DNA from: Clusia tigrina
Taxonomy: Eukaryota > Arthropoda > Insecta > Diptera > Clusiidae
DNA: 64,000 nucleotides
Reading direction: 5' to 3'
NCBI GenBank assembly: GCA_920105625.2
Contig: OV050030.1
Coordinates: 317,692,789 to 317,756,788 of the forward strand
The translations under genes and the position numbers were made by a program. Under the pieces are notes generated by a model. The model ran no database searches. It was not told where the DNA came from and saw nothing but the letters and a program-made list of their open reading frames with translations. Shown one piece after another: positions 20,640-31,682 of the stretch. Numbering within the stretch: position 1 is the first letter of the stretch; each line of letters starts with the position of its first letter.

Positions 20640-21655
20640 GCAAAGATACAACTAATCTCTAACCCCCAAGAACTGAATTGGAAAACTTACCACGGGACTT
20701 GATTACAACGGAACGGGTACTTTGGGCAACAAACTCAATTACCCCTTACAAGTCACCAGGGCTTAACGGAATATTCCCAGCCATGTTGCAGAAGGCTCTG
20801 CACCTGCTAACACCCTGACTTAAGCAAATATACAAAGAATACTTGACGTATAACAATGTTCAGGTGAGCTGAAGAGAAGCGAGAGTTGTATTTATACCGA
20901 AGGCAGGTAAATGCAATCATCTCTACACAAAGGACTACCGACCAATTAGTTTAACATAATTTTTCCTAAAAATGTTTGCAAAAATACTTGAGGGCGACAT
21001 GAGGGTCTCTATAGGTTCAGATGGTATCTCAAAAGAACAATATGCATACACCAAAGGCAAGTCCACGGAGCCGGCACATCACCCACTTGAGAGGGCACTG
21101 GAGTATAAATAATACGCCCTAGGAATATTTCTCGATATAGCTGGTGCTTTCAACAACGTCTCAACCGAAGCCATCTTAGATGGTATCAGAACTACAAATA
21201 TTAATGATGCGGCTTATCTATGGATTCGAAGCCTATTGAGCGGTAGTAGGATAAGGGCAGAGTGGAACGGCGCCGAATAGATAAGCGGAGTACAGAGGGA
21301 ATCCACAAGGAGGGGTTTTATACCCACTTCTTTGGTCGCACGTTGTCAACAGAATTCTGGATAAGTTTGACGGTAAAGCTCCAAAGTTGGTGACATATGC
21401 TGATGATATAGCCATAGTTGTAACGGAGAAATGCTTGTCGCATCTCAGTGATCTAATGATCGACACTCTAAAAACTATATACAGTTGGGCAACACAAGCA
21501 TGCCTAACCGTCAACGTAGAAAAAACTGACCTGATACTTTTCAGCAGAAGGTATAAGATCCCGCCGTGGAAACCACCAAAACTCAACAGTAAGGTATTCA
21601 CTCTAAAAAGCCACACAAAATACTTAGAGGGAAATAGTAGACAGTAACCTTTCAT
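20640..21655 (+). pseudogene. LOA-like LINE reverse transcriptase remnant
   Basis: RT blocks occur in order across frames: ITPYKSPGLNGIFPAMLQ, VVFIPKAGKCNH with KDYRPISLT, SKEQYAYTKGKSTEPA, LGIFLDIAGAFNNVS (first Asp kept), and from 21387 VTYADDIAIVVTEKC with an intact YADD box, then LTVNVEKTDLILFSRR. At least six stops or shifts break it. Between 21270 and 21390 sequence is rearranged. Confidence 0.82.
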
Positions 21656-21659
21656 GGAA

Positions 21660-22475
21660 GTTCAATATGAAGGAAATGGTAATGAAAGATACCATCGCTC
21701 TATATGCTTGTAAAAAGATTGTTGGATGCACTTGGGGCCTCTCTCCTTGGTGCTGCATAGCCGCAGCAAGACCTATTCTCGCCTGCATACTAGAAACTAC
21801 GAAATCTACAAAAATCTTCTACAAAGATAGCCACGCTACGACCAAAGCTATAACTTCATGCTGTGCATCTTCCAGAAATGTTCTGAATTGCAAGACAGCT
21901 ATGGATAGACTGGCCACCAATCGGAAGCTACATATCTAACGAGCAAGCAACTAACCTACTAATGCTTCTAAGAATGAACAATGGTCGTTTTGAAGATGAT
22001 ATGATAAGAAACTTGACAGAACGGTGGAATACTACCACATGTAAAATCGCAAAGCTCATGTGCAATCCGTACGGCACTCAGACCAAATCGATACTGACAC
22101 TTCCGAGGAAGGATTGCGAAACGGTAGTAGGAATACTCACAGGTAACTGTCTAACGGCGGTACACGCTGAAAGAATGGGACTCACAAACAACAATGAATG
22201 CAGGAAAGGTGGGAAGCAGCGCACAAGAGAAACTTTTGGAGCATCTACTATGCCTATGCTCCGCAATATCGAAAATTCGTTTATGACATCTGGAAGCCCC
22301 CTGGTTTGAAGAACTAGAAGAGGTCGCGCAACTAAGGATAGTTTCAATGTTAAGATTTGCTAAGAGCGTCTCTATATTTAACGATTCATTCTACAGCTCT
22401 TAAATGGATATCTGGTACCGGAAAGGACCTTGCAGGTCTTCACGGCCGGCCAGTCTAACCTAGCCAAACCTAATG
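21660..22475 (+). pseudogene. LOA-like LINE ORF2 C-terminus and 3' end
   Basis: The block YACKKIVGCTWGLSP follows RT; then an RNase H remnant (KDSHATTKAITS) and the C-terminal segment KDCETVVGILTGNCLTAVH and MGLTNNNECRK, a partly decayed Cys/His domain of LOA-type ORF2. The 3' end runs to TCTAACCTAGCCAAACCTAA near 22470, the kind of CTAACC-rich tail these LINEs carry. Part of RNase H is missing. Confidence 0.72.
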
Positions 22476-23029
22476 TACATGTTTTCTTTTTGAAATTATA
22501 GAATAACTCAGATACAGCATAGATTGTTCATAAGTTGAGACGCTTTTTTGATGACATGGCATTCTTCTAAAAAAACATGTTGAATTGAGATTGTGTTCGT
22601 GTTGTATATTTATATGCTTTAAATGCGTGCTAAAGCGTTAATTTATTTACTTGAGTTAAATTACCATGCTTTGCTGTGAAGTGATCTGCTTATATATACT
22701 AAGTAAAATTTTTCTTTTTTTAATATAATGCAATGCTTGGTGGTGTTTTTTCGTTTAGTGCTATTGTTTTCTTTTGTTACAAATTCCAAACATTATTTTT
22801 TATACCATTTACCTTTAAAAAAAGTAAATAGGGTATACTAATTTTGTGCTTTTGGGAGGGGTTGCAATTTCAAGAAGGAGGCGGGGTAGGTATGGACATA
22901 TATATACAGATATAATCAGAATCACTTTCTAAGCAATTTTTATTTTGTCTGTACGTCTGTCCATCTGTCCATCTGTCCGTCTGTGGACACTTTTTTTCTA
23001 CACCGTTTGAGCTATTTTAATAACATTTT
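22476..23029. other. Non-coding stretch with a GTCTGTCC-rich patch
   Basis: No gene is seen. Positions 22950-22990 hold a TCTGTCCATCTGTCC short repeat, probably part of the adjoining dispersed repeat. Confidence 0.4.
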
Positions 23030-23275
23030 GGAAAAGTATAGTCTGGATACAGAACCAGATTGCTATATGGGCCCTCCCATATAAGGAACTTTTCTCAACT
23101 TTTTTAAAATGACTATAACTTCAGTCCAATTGATTGAATAGTGACGCAGTTATGGGGATGTGGTTCACACTAAAAAATATGCAAAAAGTGGCGGTATATA
23201 TTGACTGCCACGCCCACTATTACCAAATATTAATAACTTAAGATCTGGTAGAGATTTATGGACGAAGGAACATTT
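23030..23275 (-). repeat. Dispersed non-coding repeat, copy 2 (inverted)
   Basis: Its reverse complement aligns with 18178-18437. It abuts the Helitron helicase end near 23280. Confidence 0.7.
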
Positions 23276-23279
23276 TGCG

Positions 23280-23963
23280 GGAAGGAACATGTCTACTCGT
23301 ATTTGAGATTGACTGATGAAATTCAAATCATTGACATCCTTATTTTTTCTTGCCAATATAGCTCTTTCACTCAACCAAGCATGATTTTTGTATATTTGGG
23401 AAGACTTTTTCAATTAGTTCTTCTTTTGATTGTGTGAATATGCAAAAATCTCTCGGAATTGTAATGAAACCATCATTATCAATTGGCATTTTACCATCAC
23501 CCATTAAAAGCAATAGCTTTGAAAATATTGGAGCTGATTGATCATTTTGCAATTGTACACGAACATTGGTGGTGAGTCTTAACGTTTTAACGTATCTCCA
23601 TAGATTTGATAGCTTCAAACACGCATTTATTTCATCAGCTGGTGTTGATTTGGAGATAACATGTAGTCTTTGTCTAAAATCTCCTGCTAACAATATTAAA
23701 GCACCACCAAATAAATTTTGATTTCCACGGAAATCTCTCATTGTTCGATCCAAACCTTCAATTGATTTCCTGTGTGCCATTGTGCATTCATCCCACAACA
23801 AAATATCAAATTGTTTCAAAACTCTAGCCATGCCAGAGGTTTTTGATAAATTGCATGATAATGCTTCATTTATCGTCATATTCAAAGGCAATTTTAGCGC
23901 TGAATGCGCTGTCCTACCACCATCCAATAAAGTGGCTGCAATTCCAGAAGATGCAAGTGCCAA
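23280..23963 (-). pseudogene. Helitron helicase, C-terminal two thirds
   Basis: This is the PIF1-family helicase portion of the Rep-helicase that drives rolling-circle-like transposition. Visible motifs are IALALASSGIAATLLDGGRT with AHSALKLP (motif Ia), ILLWDECTMAHR (Walker B), LLAGDFRQRLHVI (motif III), LRLTTNVRV, and FCIFTQ; then WLSERAILARKNKDVNDLN at 23340. The protein ends or is cut near 23280, where a dispersed repeat begins, so motifs V and VI are missing. Confidence 0.88.
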
Positions 23964-23970
23964 AGCAATT

Positions 23971-25245
23971 CTACCACGTGCTCGTACAGTTGCTAAAATT
24001 CAAGTTATCAAAAAAGTTTTGCCAGTACCACCAGGTGTATCCACCATTACCATCATCAATTTCTTGCATAATTTTTCCATAAGCTAATTTTTGCTGTTGA
24101 TTTAATTTAGGAATATTCTCTTGAACATAATTTGTCAGCACATTAGGATCGTAATTCTGTTCTCGAAGCAAATCTTGATTAAAAATATCATTTCTTGAAC
24201 GATTTGGTGATGGCATACCTAACTGAGCCAAAGGTTTACTCGCCATTCCTAAACACATATCCTCAATCAATATCAAAGCCTCATTATACATTTCCTCTAT
24301 ATAATTCAATTGAGCATTAATATTTAAGTTGCGTATTCGATGTAAAATATCTTTCGTCATGAAATCTCGAAATTTCATCCATAAATCAGATGGATATGCT
24401 GATACCGATGCATCAGTTACTGTATTTTCCCAATGTGTATCGTGCTGAATCAATCCTAGTTTTTGACATGCTTCACGGTAAGTGGCGCATAATTGTCCAT
24501 CAAGAGTTCTCAAATAATTAAATGATGTTGGACCATGAACATTTATCAAAAGCAAACGCAAATTAAAACACTCATCATTATTTGTGTGAACTGTGTAAAT
24601 TCGACCTAAAGCATCAGTTTCAAACACATTTGGATGACCTTGAACAGGTTTGCCTTGCTTTCGACGTTGAAATTCCTTTTTTGATGCATTCCAAGTATAA
24701 TATGATTGAACCTGAGCATAAAGCAATGTTCTTGCAAATGAATCTTCTTGGCACAATTTAAAAAATGCTGTCAAAGTTGTATTTGGTGGCGCAATTGCTC
24801 TTTGTACTGCATTTTGTTCATTAAAACAAATACGCTGACCATTTTCCAAATGAACAGCTAAATATTGAACGATCGGGTATCTTTCATGTATTGCAAAAGA
24901 GAGTATACGCCATATTGCCATATATTTGGTGCATGCCATATATTTGGCTTTGATGTGGAGACAATCGGTATTTCTCTGAGATACACATTTAATGATGTAA
25001 TTTGTGTAGTCTGATCGGTTACCAGTCTCTGTGTCCGCTTGTATTAACTCATATTTCATATGTAAATCACATTTCATATATTCATACTTGGACATATACT
25101 TCAATGAAGCAATTAACTTCCGTGAGCCAAATTTCCTCTGCTTATTATATTTGGTGGTGGTTTCAGTCACCCTCCTTAAGCTTTTACCCATCTTCAACTT
25201 ATTCAAAATCGATTCTGTTGAAATTGTGATACAATGGGTGGACAT
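23971..25245 (-). CDS. Helitron Rep-helicase central region
   Basis: A 424-codon open frame. From about residue 105 it matches the region between Rep and helicase of insect Helitrons: AIWRILSFAIHERYPIVQYL, LAVHLENGQRICFNEQNA, TTLTAFFKLCQEDSFARTLL, YYTWNASKKEFQRRKQG, LGRIYTVHTNNDECFNLRLL. It reaches LNQQQKLAYGKIMQEIDDG at the helicase start. The Walker A block (PGGTGKTF) lies in another frame just after, followed by a stop near 24008, so the helicase is disabled. The first ~105 residues (25245-24930) do not match Helitron proteins I know. Confidence 0.85.
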   Translation of the reverse strand: MSTHCITISTESILNKLKMGKSLRRVTETTTKYNKQRKFGSRKLIASLKYMSKYEYMKCDLHMKYELIQADTETGNRSDYTNYIIKCVSQRNTDCLHIKAKYMACTKYMAIWRILSFAIHERYPIVQYLAVHLENGQRICFNEQNAVQRAIAPPNTTLTAFFKLCQEDSFARTLLYAQVQSYYTWNASKKEFQRRKQGKPVQGHPNVFETDALGRIYTVHTNNDECFNLRLLLINVHGPTSFNYLRTLDGQLCATYREACQKLGLIQHDTHWENTVTDASVSAYPSDLWMKFRDFMTKDILHRIRNLNINAQLNYIEEMYNEALILIEDMCLGMASKPLAQLGMPSPNRSRNDIFNQDLLREQNYDPNVLTNYVQENIPKLNQQQKLAYGKIMQEIDDGNGGYTWWYWQNFFDNLNFSNCTSTW

Positions 25246-25249
25246 TGTA

Positions 25250-27180
25250 ATATAAAATTGTCCAATTCAAAACATGACTCCGCAAGGAAACTTGCTTATT
25301 TTTCGTTACTTGTCAATTACTCATCCACAACGCGTTCAAATGCTGCGGCCATATGCCGTTTCGCAAAGAAAAACAAATCCGTCACCATTCATCCCCAATC
25401 CAATATATTGGCATCCTTGCGGTCACAACCGGATTCCCAAACCTTGGATAGCTGCCAGAAATCCCTGATTTTCCAAAACACATCTTCCCGAATACTATGT
25501 TGGTTCCTTAGTCCGCACCGGATTCCAATATCCGTTCTTCCCGGAATTTCCTGCGTCGCTTCACATCATCAGAGCAATTTAGAGAACACCTATAATAATT
25601 TTCTTACTTTTCTAATATACATTTTAGTTTGATATTTCTTCTATGTTTAATTTTTGTCGAACATTTCATAAGTCAATTTAATAGATAAATTTCAAAATTA
25701 TATAATATTTAAATAAATACAATATACGTACTATATATACTCTTGGGTATAATTTTCCGATTTAGTATGATTTGTATTTTTTTATTATAACACTTATTTC
25801 ATTATAAAGTTAGAATTTAAATAATTAATTTTTGTAACTCTAATTATTTTCTAAACTACCTTTAATTTTAATCTGAACTTTTACACAGATTATAATTTTT
25901 TTAATCTTTAACTTTTCTTAAACATACGCTATTCCTGAATATATAAACAAAAAACAATATTTCTACAACATGCTTTTTTACATAATTGAATGCTATATCA
26001 TCCAATTTGCCGTCCACTCGTCTCTTCCCCTTACATTATCGGATTCGCTACCGTATCCTAGAGGAAAAGAGGACTGGACTATGTGTTTTCATAGCCATAT
26101 AGGGCATCAGTTTTGCTCTGATTAATTTTTCGTGCTCTTTTTCAACACGTGAGATATCACTCATTTCAGTTTTGAACCAATTCAATGGTCCTCCGACAAA
26201 AACCAGATTATATAAAATAATCCCGTTTGTGTCAAAACTTTGTCCATTGCACGACTATATCTTTCATCGCATACAATTACTTTTTATTTAAATTTACTTA
26301 TAGCCTGATATGTATGTATCCATTACCGATTCTATTTTCCATCCTGTAATTAGCTCGTATATGAATACATACATACATTCAAGGCGCTTTAAATTACCTA
26401 GAATTAATTGCTTATTTTCCCAATATATATATACATTTTTTTTTATATCCCAAGATATACATTTATTCAAATTTCCATATGCTAATTTCCTAATCAATAA
26501 ACAGTTAAAACCTATGTATATGTACATATAGCCTGCTGCAGTATCTGCAAATTCCCAATTCCTAATCATATGTCCCTACATACTTACTTATATGGCCATA
26601 CCCATTCCTATAACTAGAATACTTACTTCTTTAAATATTCCCTCGTACATTCATTCTGTACATTATACAGTTACATACATACTCGTATATATTTACTTCA
26701 CCAACGGTGCCGGTGCTACTGCTTTCATTTCATTAACCGCCGTATGTATGTAAGTACATATTTGAAGTTAAGCTTTATATTACTTACCCACGACTGTCTT
26801 ACTATTTTATTTAATTTTTTAAATACGTGCAATGAACCCGTTTATTATTATTTAATATGTAAAAAAAAAATATTTTTCTCTACTGAATTCATTCGGCAAT
26901 AGTGCTTAATAAGCAGATTTTCATTACGTAAATTTTACTTGCCCGAGTTTAAGTGGCACACTTTTACTGGCATTGACTCTGAAAATAGGCGCTGCGTGTG
27001 TTAATTGATACACACACGTACATGTTTACATTGTTACTCTTGTGTTAACATTTGTAAAACACTATTAAAACATGTCTTTAGTCGCGTGGTCTAATGTGGA
27101 ATAATTTCAACAAATTATTATGTAGCTTTTTATTTTTTCCCTTAATCGTTACGACTGTTGTAACTGGGCTTCGGATCTCT
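25250..27180. other. AT-rich stretch without recognisable genes
   Basis: It holds poly-A/T runs and short TACATACATA-like motifs (26310-26770), but no protein domain. I looked for the missing 3' LTR of the adjoining 297-like element here and did not see it. Confidence 0.5.
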
Positions 27181-27184
27181 GCTA

Positions 27185-27740
27185 CTACATACAGGTGTTG
27201 CTCCTAGCCTCATTCTTCATGAGTACTTGATCACCCACGTTAAAAACGACTGGGTTTAGTACCTTGTTATAGGCTTCCCTGGCTACTCGTTTAGCACAAT
27301 CCTGGTTTTCTCTGACCAACTCGAGCGCTCCCTGTAGCTGATACTTTTGCACTTTATTCGGTTCATCAGCATTGTACACTGGCGCACATTTGCGCTTCAA
27401 ATTTTCAGGCATGTTGAAATCAAACCCGTAGAGCGTCCTGAGCGGAGTTTGCTTCGTTGATACATGTACCGTATTATTGTGTACATGCATTGCAGTGGTC
27501 AACCATTGATCCCAATTCGAGCCGTCTTCTTTGGCAAAACTGCGCAAGTACTTGGCCAGAGGTCGATGACTACGTTCCAATAAGCCATTCGCCTGTGGAT
27601 GATATGGTGTTATGTGCAACTTCTTGATTCCCAGCAGTTTACAAGATTCTGAGAATAATTTCGATACAAAATTGGAACCATTGTCGGTTATCAAAACCTT
27701 AGGTATGTTGTATCGATTTGTATGTTCGTATTGATTTCGT
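27185..27740 (-). CDS. pol: Integrase core, C-terminal part, truncated
   Basis: The frame reads ITDNGSNFVSKLFSE (second catalytic Asp), ITPYHPQANGLLERSH (catalytic Glu), then VFNVGDQVLMKNEARS, where the C-terminal DNA-binding domain should begin. It ends after four unrelated residues, so the GPY/F region is lost. It is joined to the upstream integrase part by a frameshift near 27720. Confidence 0.9.
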
Positions 27741-28878
27741 CAAAGAATGCTTTGGCTACCGTACCTGCTACCGCATCGGGTATAGCCACGCACGCCATAT
27801 ACTTTGAGAAATCGTCTTGGAACGTCAGGATGTACTTGTTTCCCGAAACTGTTTCAGGTAAAATACCTACAATATCCATATGAACTTTATCAAATGATTG
27901 CTTTGGTGTGTCAGTTAACACCATTGGCATCTTTGTCAGCCTTGAACTTTTGTTGGCCTGACATTTTGGACAACTCCTTATATATTTTTTTATATCTCGG
28001 AGCATACCTTTCCATCCGTATACGCGCCTAATTCTGTCAAGGGTTTTCCAGAACCCCTGGTGTCCTCCTAGAGGCGAATCATGGAAACCCTTTAACACAG
28101 CCTGGATATCCTTTATATCCTCCAGCCATTCCACACTGCTGGCTCTTTGTTCGTGGGCAACTTCACCCGTCTTGCTAACATCTCTTGTAGCATCAATTTT
28201 ATCCCCTTGAATTCTCTCGGCCTTCTCCTTATCTGACCGTGCTTTGGCCCTCGTTTGCACTACTGATACCTTCTGTGCCTGCGGTACACTGCTGAGTGCA
28301 TCCGCATTCAGATTCTTTTTCCCAGGTTTGTATATGATTTCAAAATCATACTCAGACAATTTGTGTCTGAACCTGGCTAGCCTAGACGTTTGGTCTTTCA
28401 AATTGGCTATGCCTCTCAACGGCTGGTGATCAGTATATATTTTAAATGAGCGTCCTAACAGAGATGCCCTAAAATTCTTCATAGCCCATACTATGGCTAG
28501 AAATTCCTTTTCTATTGTGGAGTATCTCTTCTCCGTGTCGCTAAGCGCTCTGCTTGCGAATGCTATTGGTCGGTCATTACCGACTTCCCCTTGTGACAAT
28601 ACTGCCCCTAAAGCTTCATTGCTAGCATCAGTGGTCAACAAAAAAGTTTGCTCAAAGTCGGGGTACGCCAAAATTGGTGGCGAGCTAATTATTTCCTTTA
28701 GCCTCTCGAATGCTTGCTGACAGCTCTCTGTCCATTCGAACTTTGCTTCTTTTCGTAGCAACTTATTAATTGGCAACGCAATTCCGGCTAGTCCTTCCAT
28801 GAACTTTCTATAATAGTTCACTAGTCCTAGGAATGCTTGCACTTCCTTTCTATTTCTTGGAACCGCTAAATTTTTAAC
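27691..28878 (-). CDS. pol: RT connection, RNase H and integrase N-terminal part
   Basis: After an in-frame TAA near 28880 the frame continues with KEVQAFLGLVNYYRKFMEGL, PPILAYPDFEQTFLL, RNase H (TTDASNEALGAVLSQGEVG, STIEKEFLAIVWAMKNF, IYTDHQPLRGI with Asp-Glu-Asp), the tether KPGKKNLNADALS, the H2C2 zinc block (HDSPLGGHQGFWKTL ... CPKCQAN) and the core start VHMDIVGILPETVSG with the first catalytic Asp. It is open for almost 400 codons. Confidence 0.93.
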   Translation of the reverse strand, partial: VKNLAVPRNRKEVQAFLGLVNYYRKFMEGLAGIALPINKLLRKEAKFEWTESCQQAFERLKEIISSPPILAYPDFEQTFLLTTDASNEALGAVLSQGEVGNDRPIAFASRALSDTEKRYSTIEKEFLAIVWAMKNFRASLLGRSFKIYTDHQPLRGIANLKDQTSRLARFRHKLSEYDFEIIYKPGKKNLNADALSSVPQAQKVSVVQTRAKARSDKEKAERIQGDKIDATRDVSKTGEVAHEQRASSVEWLEDIKDIQAVLKGFHDSPLGGHQGFWKTLDRIRRVYGWKGMLRDIKKYIRSCPKCQANKSSRLTKMPMVLTDTPKQSFDKVHMDIVGILPETVSGNKYILTFQDDFSKYMACVAIPDAVAGTVAKAFFDEINTNIQIDTTYLRF

Positions 28879-28881
28879 GCA

Positions 28882-29838
28882 TTACACCTTCTGCGGGTCA
28901 GGCAGTGCTCCTGCTTCTGAGCAACGATTGCCTAAATAATCCACCTCTCTTCGCAAAAATTGACACTTCTCCGTATTCAATTTCAAATTGTGTTCTTGTA
29001 ATTTCTGGAGCACCTTGCACAAGCGTTGCGAATGCTGCTGCAAGTTCTTTCCATAAATCACAATATCATCGAGACACACAAAACAATCTAACCATTGCAA
29101 GCCTGTTAGCACATGGTTCATTAGCCGTTTGAAGGTAGCCGGTGCTCCTGTTAATCCAAACGGCATTCTGTTAAACTCATAATGCCCTAAACCGGTGCTG
29201 AACGCGGTTTTCTGCTTATCTTGGGTATCCACCAGAACTTGGTAGTAGCCACTCGCTAAATCAAGTGTACAAAAATATCTACTATGCCCCAATTGATCCA
29301 GAATCTCTTCTATCCTTGGTATCGGGAACACTTGCTTGATAGTGGCGTCGTTCAATTTCCTAAAATCGACGACCATTATCCACTTCTTCTGACCCTGAGT
29401 ACCTCCCTTCCTTGGTACCAAAATTATTGTTGAGTTCCAAGGCGAGATACTCGGTGAAATTATGTTATCTTTTAACATTCCTTCCACTTGCCTATTTACC
29501 TCATCTTTGTGAGCTTGCGGTGTGTGTGATCTGTACTGTTTCTGGTTAGTTGGTGCTTGATCCACTCTAGTAGGTATTTCATGCTTTACCTCTGGTGTAT
29601 ATGTCAACTGGTCTCCTTCCAGCAAAAATATGCCATGGAATGATGCACAAATGGCTTCTATAGGTGCCTTCTCTTCTGAATTTACGCTTGGGTCTAACTT
29701 CAGTGATTCTAGCACTCTCTCCATTCTTTTTCTTATATCTACCTGCTTAATCTGATTAACCGATCTATAACTCGGTTCCTTAAAATTGTCGTAACTAGTG
29801 AACTTAGGCCTAAAATCCTCATCCATCAGGTAGTCCTT
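28882..29838 (-). CDS. pol: Reverse transcriptase of copy B
   Basis: The frame starts after a stop that separates it from protease and encodes a pre-RT region (LESLKLDPSVNSEEK) then RT: KKWIMVVDFRKLNDATI, YFCTLDLASGYYQVLV (first Asp), HYEFNRMPFGLTGAPATF, CFVCLDDIVIYG and KLNTEKCQFLRREVDYLG. The catalytic box reads CLDD rather than the usual YLDD, a Tyr-to-Cys change that may impair it. A TAA ends the frame in the thumb. Confidence 0.92.
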   Translation of the reverse strand, partial: KDYLMDEDFRPKFTSYDNFKEPSYRSVNQIKQVDIRKRMERVLESLKLDPSVNSEEKAPIEAICASFHGIFLLEGDQLTYTPEVKHEIPTRVDQAPTNQKQYRSHTPQAHKDEVNRQVEGMLKDNIISPSISPWNSTIILVPRKGGTQGQKKWIMVVDFRKLNDATIKQVFPIPRIEEILDQLGHSRYFCTLDLASGYYQVLVDTQDKQKTAFSTGLGHYEFNRMPFGLTGAPATFKRLMNHVLTGLQWLDCFVCLDDIVIYGKNLQQHSQRLCKVLQKLQEHNLKLNTEKCQFLRREVDYLGNRCSEAGALPDPQKV

Positions 29839-29841
29839 TTC

Positions 29842-30468
29842 CTATGCGTTAAGTACGCAAGCGTACACCTTACCCTTGTCAACGTGCGTTATGGTCTCCC
29901 CCATATATACGCCCTCCGCTAGCTGCTGCTTGTGTAAAACAACATTCCTAAGTTTCGTATTTACATGCATAGTAACTACTCTGGTTGACCTTGCATTTAC
30001 TACCTCCCTACTATTCTTAACCTTATTCACGGTTCCTTCCTGCCATGACTTTAATGGAAGAGTGAGGATTCTATTCTTATTATTATCATAAAATGATAAC
30101 TGTTTTTCTAGCGCATCCAGTATGGTGCGGCCCCAAATATTATCGCGGCCAATTATCCCATCAACCGGGATACCTTTCCTATCCACTTCCTCTGCATGCA
30201 CTCTGAAACTCATACCCTTCACTCCACTGTGCCCTATTCTGAGCGACCCCAATGTCCTAATGCACCCTCCAAACGCTCCGTTAAGCTTTCTTACATCCAT
30301 TTGATTAATGTCTAGCCCCTTTCCTAAAACACTAGATTTTACGACGCTAGTGTCCGCCCCTGAATCTACTAAAAGCACTAGCTTTCCACTCACCGCCTTC
30401 TCGCAGGGTATCTCGATGAAGGCATCACCTATCCTGCTCATAGCGAAGCAACCTCCTTTTGTTCCCAA
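29842..30468 (-). CDS. pol: Aspartic protease of copy B
   Basis: The frame reads IEIPCEKAVSGKLVLLVDSG with the active-site DSGADTS, then GIIGRDNIWG near the flap block. DSG replaces the more usual DTG, which retroelement proteases tolerate. The C-terminal half is a basic, Val-rich linker to RT. It matches the mutated protease of copy A and is in frame with RT apart from one stop at 29839. Confidence 0.87.
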   Translation of the reverse strand: MGTKGGCFAMSRIGDAFIEIPCEKAVSGKLVLLVDSGADTSVVKSSVLGKGLDINQMDVRKLNGAFGGCIRTLGSLRIGHSGVKGMSFRVHAEEVDRKGIPVDGIIGRDNIWGRTILDALEKQLSFYDNNKNRILTLPLKSWQEGTVNKVKNSREVVNARSTRVVTMHVNTKLRNVVLHKQQLAEGVYMGETITHVDKGKVYACVLNA

Positions 30469-30639
30469 TATGGACGTGTATCCATTCCCTAACTCTTCGT
30501 GATACCGGAGAGCCTCCTGCTCCTCCTTCTCCAGGACTGTAGTTCCTACATTACTAGTCCCACGTACTTCCGGCCTTATTATTACTTCCTTTCTTTTGGC
30601 TTTCCAGTCTATTGGCCTCGACTGGGCCGCTGAAAGTTT

Positions 30640-31600
30640 CTCTGGTTCCTTTGATGAGATTGTCTATCCTTGCATTCCGCTGCCCGATGTCCCATCTGTC
30701 CACATGAGAAACATCTTAACCCCTGTTTGGTGTTGCTTATCCTTTGTTCACTTCTGGAATCCCAATTTGGTTGCTGCTGACCACTCCCAGTTTTGAAAGG
30801 GTTTCTTCTTTAGTTAACGCGGGGACTACTGAAGTTACCCCTGCTGTCCCTCAAGGGTGGAACCGGGCGCCTCGTAGCTGGTTGCCTTCTACTTTGATCC
30901 CATTTAGTGCCTACTTGACACTGTCTACTTGCGTCATGACCATATGTTTGGCACTCCATACAATAGGGCTTTTTTTTGCGTGTAACACATTCATCCCTTG
31001 AATGACCTGGCTTATGGCAGAAAGAGCAAATGGGTTTCCTTGGCTGAATCCTCTCAACCAAGAATTCTTGGTCTCTTTGTTGCGGAAATTGGCCCATCAA
31101 TCTACCGACTCCACATCTGTTTTGCTGCTGTACTGTTCCTACCTCTGCTGGAGCATTCGTCCAGCAGATTCCACCTGTTGTCGTTTGCTGTTGTATTGCT
31201 GCTTCAGCTAAAGAGACCGCTTCCACTAGTTCTGTCATGCTCCTCGGCGTGAGAGTAAGAGTATAATTAGCTAAGTCCCTATTTATCAGGCCTGCCTTGA
31301 ACACAGAAATCATAGTCCGTTCTACTTGAGCCTTGTATGCTGCAACATTTTCTGGAAACTGCCTGTTGGCTTCCGTCTCAGCAGCGCTCCCCAGTGACTG
31401 GAGCCTTTGTCCCCAGGCTCTCAATTCCTCTCCCGGTGTCTGAGTTGATTCCTGAATTTCCCGAACGAGATAGTCATACGACTTTTCAGCTATGCACCAG
31501 TAAATCAAATGCATCACCTGTGGTTCTTTGCCTAATACACTTTATTAAATGTTCACCGTCCGCTTCCGCCACACTCTGTTGCGCTAGCTCACAGCCTTCT
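30640..31600 (-). CDS. gag: Gag capsid end and nucleocapsid of copy B
   Basis: From about 31600 the capsid continues (ADGEHLIKCIRQ, DYLVREIQESTQTPGEELRA), then a SMTELVEAVSLAEAAIQQQ segment and zinc knuckles: ICSFCHKPGHSRDEC, YCMECQTYGHDASRQC, and in another frame near 30690 CFSCGQMGHRAAEC. Three knuckles in a 297-like Gag are notable. Gag packages element RNA. A frameshift lies near 31500 and the third knuckle is out of frame with the second. Confidence 0.82.
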
Positions 31601-31682
31601 TTGAAGCGAGGGTCTCAGTTCTCAGGTCATACAACTCGACTCCTGAGAACATGGGCACCAACTTCTCCACCGCATGAGCAAC

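Noticed and set aside
25250..27180. 3' LTR of the 297-like copy B
   Set aside because: Neither the LTR ends nor internal sequence of 33885-34388 recur here; the element is truncated in integrase.
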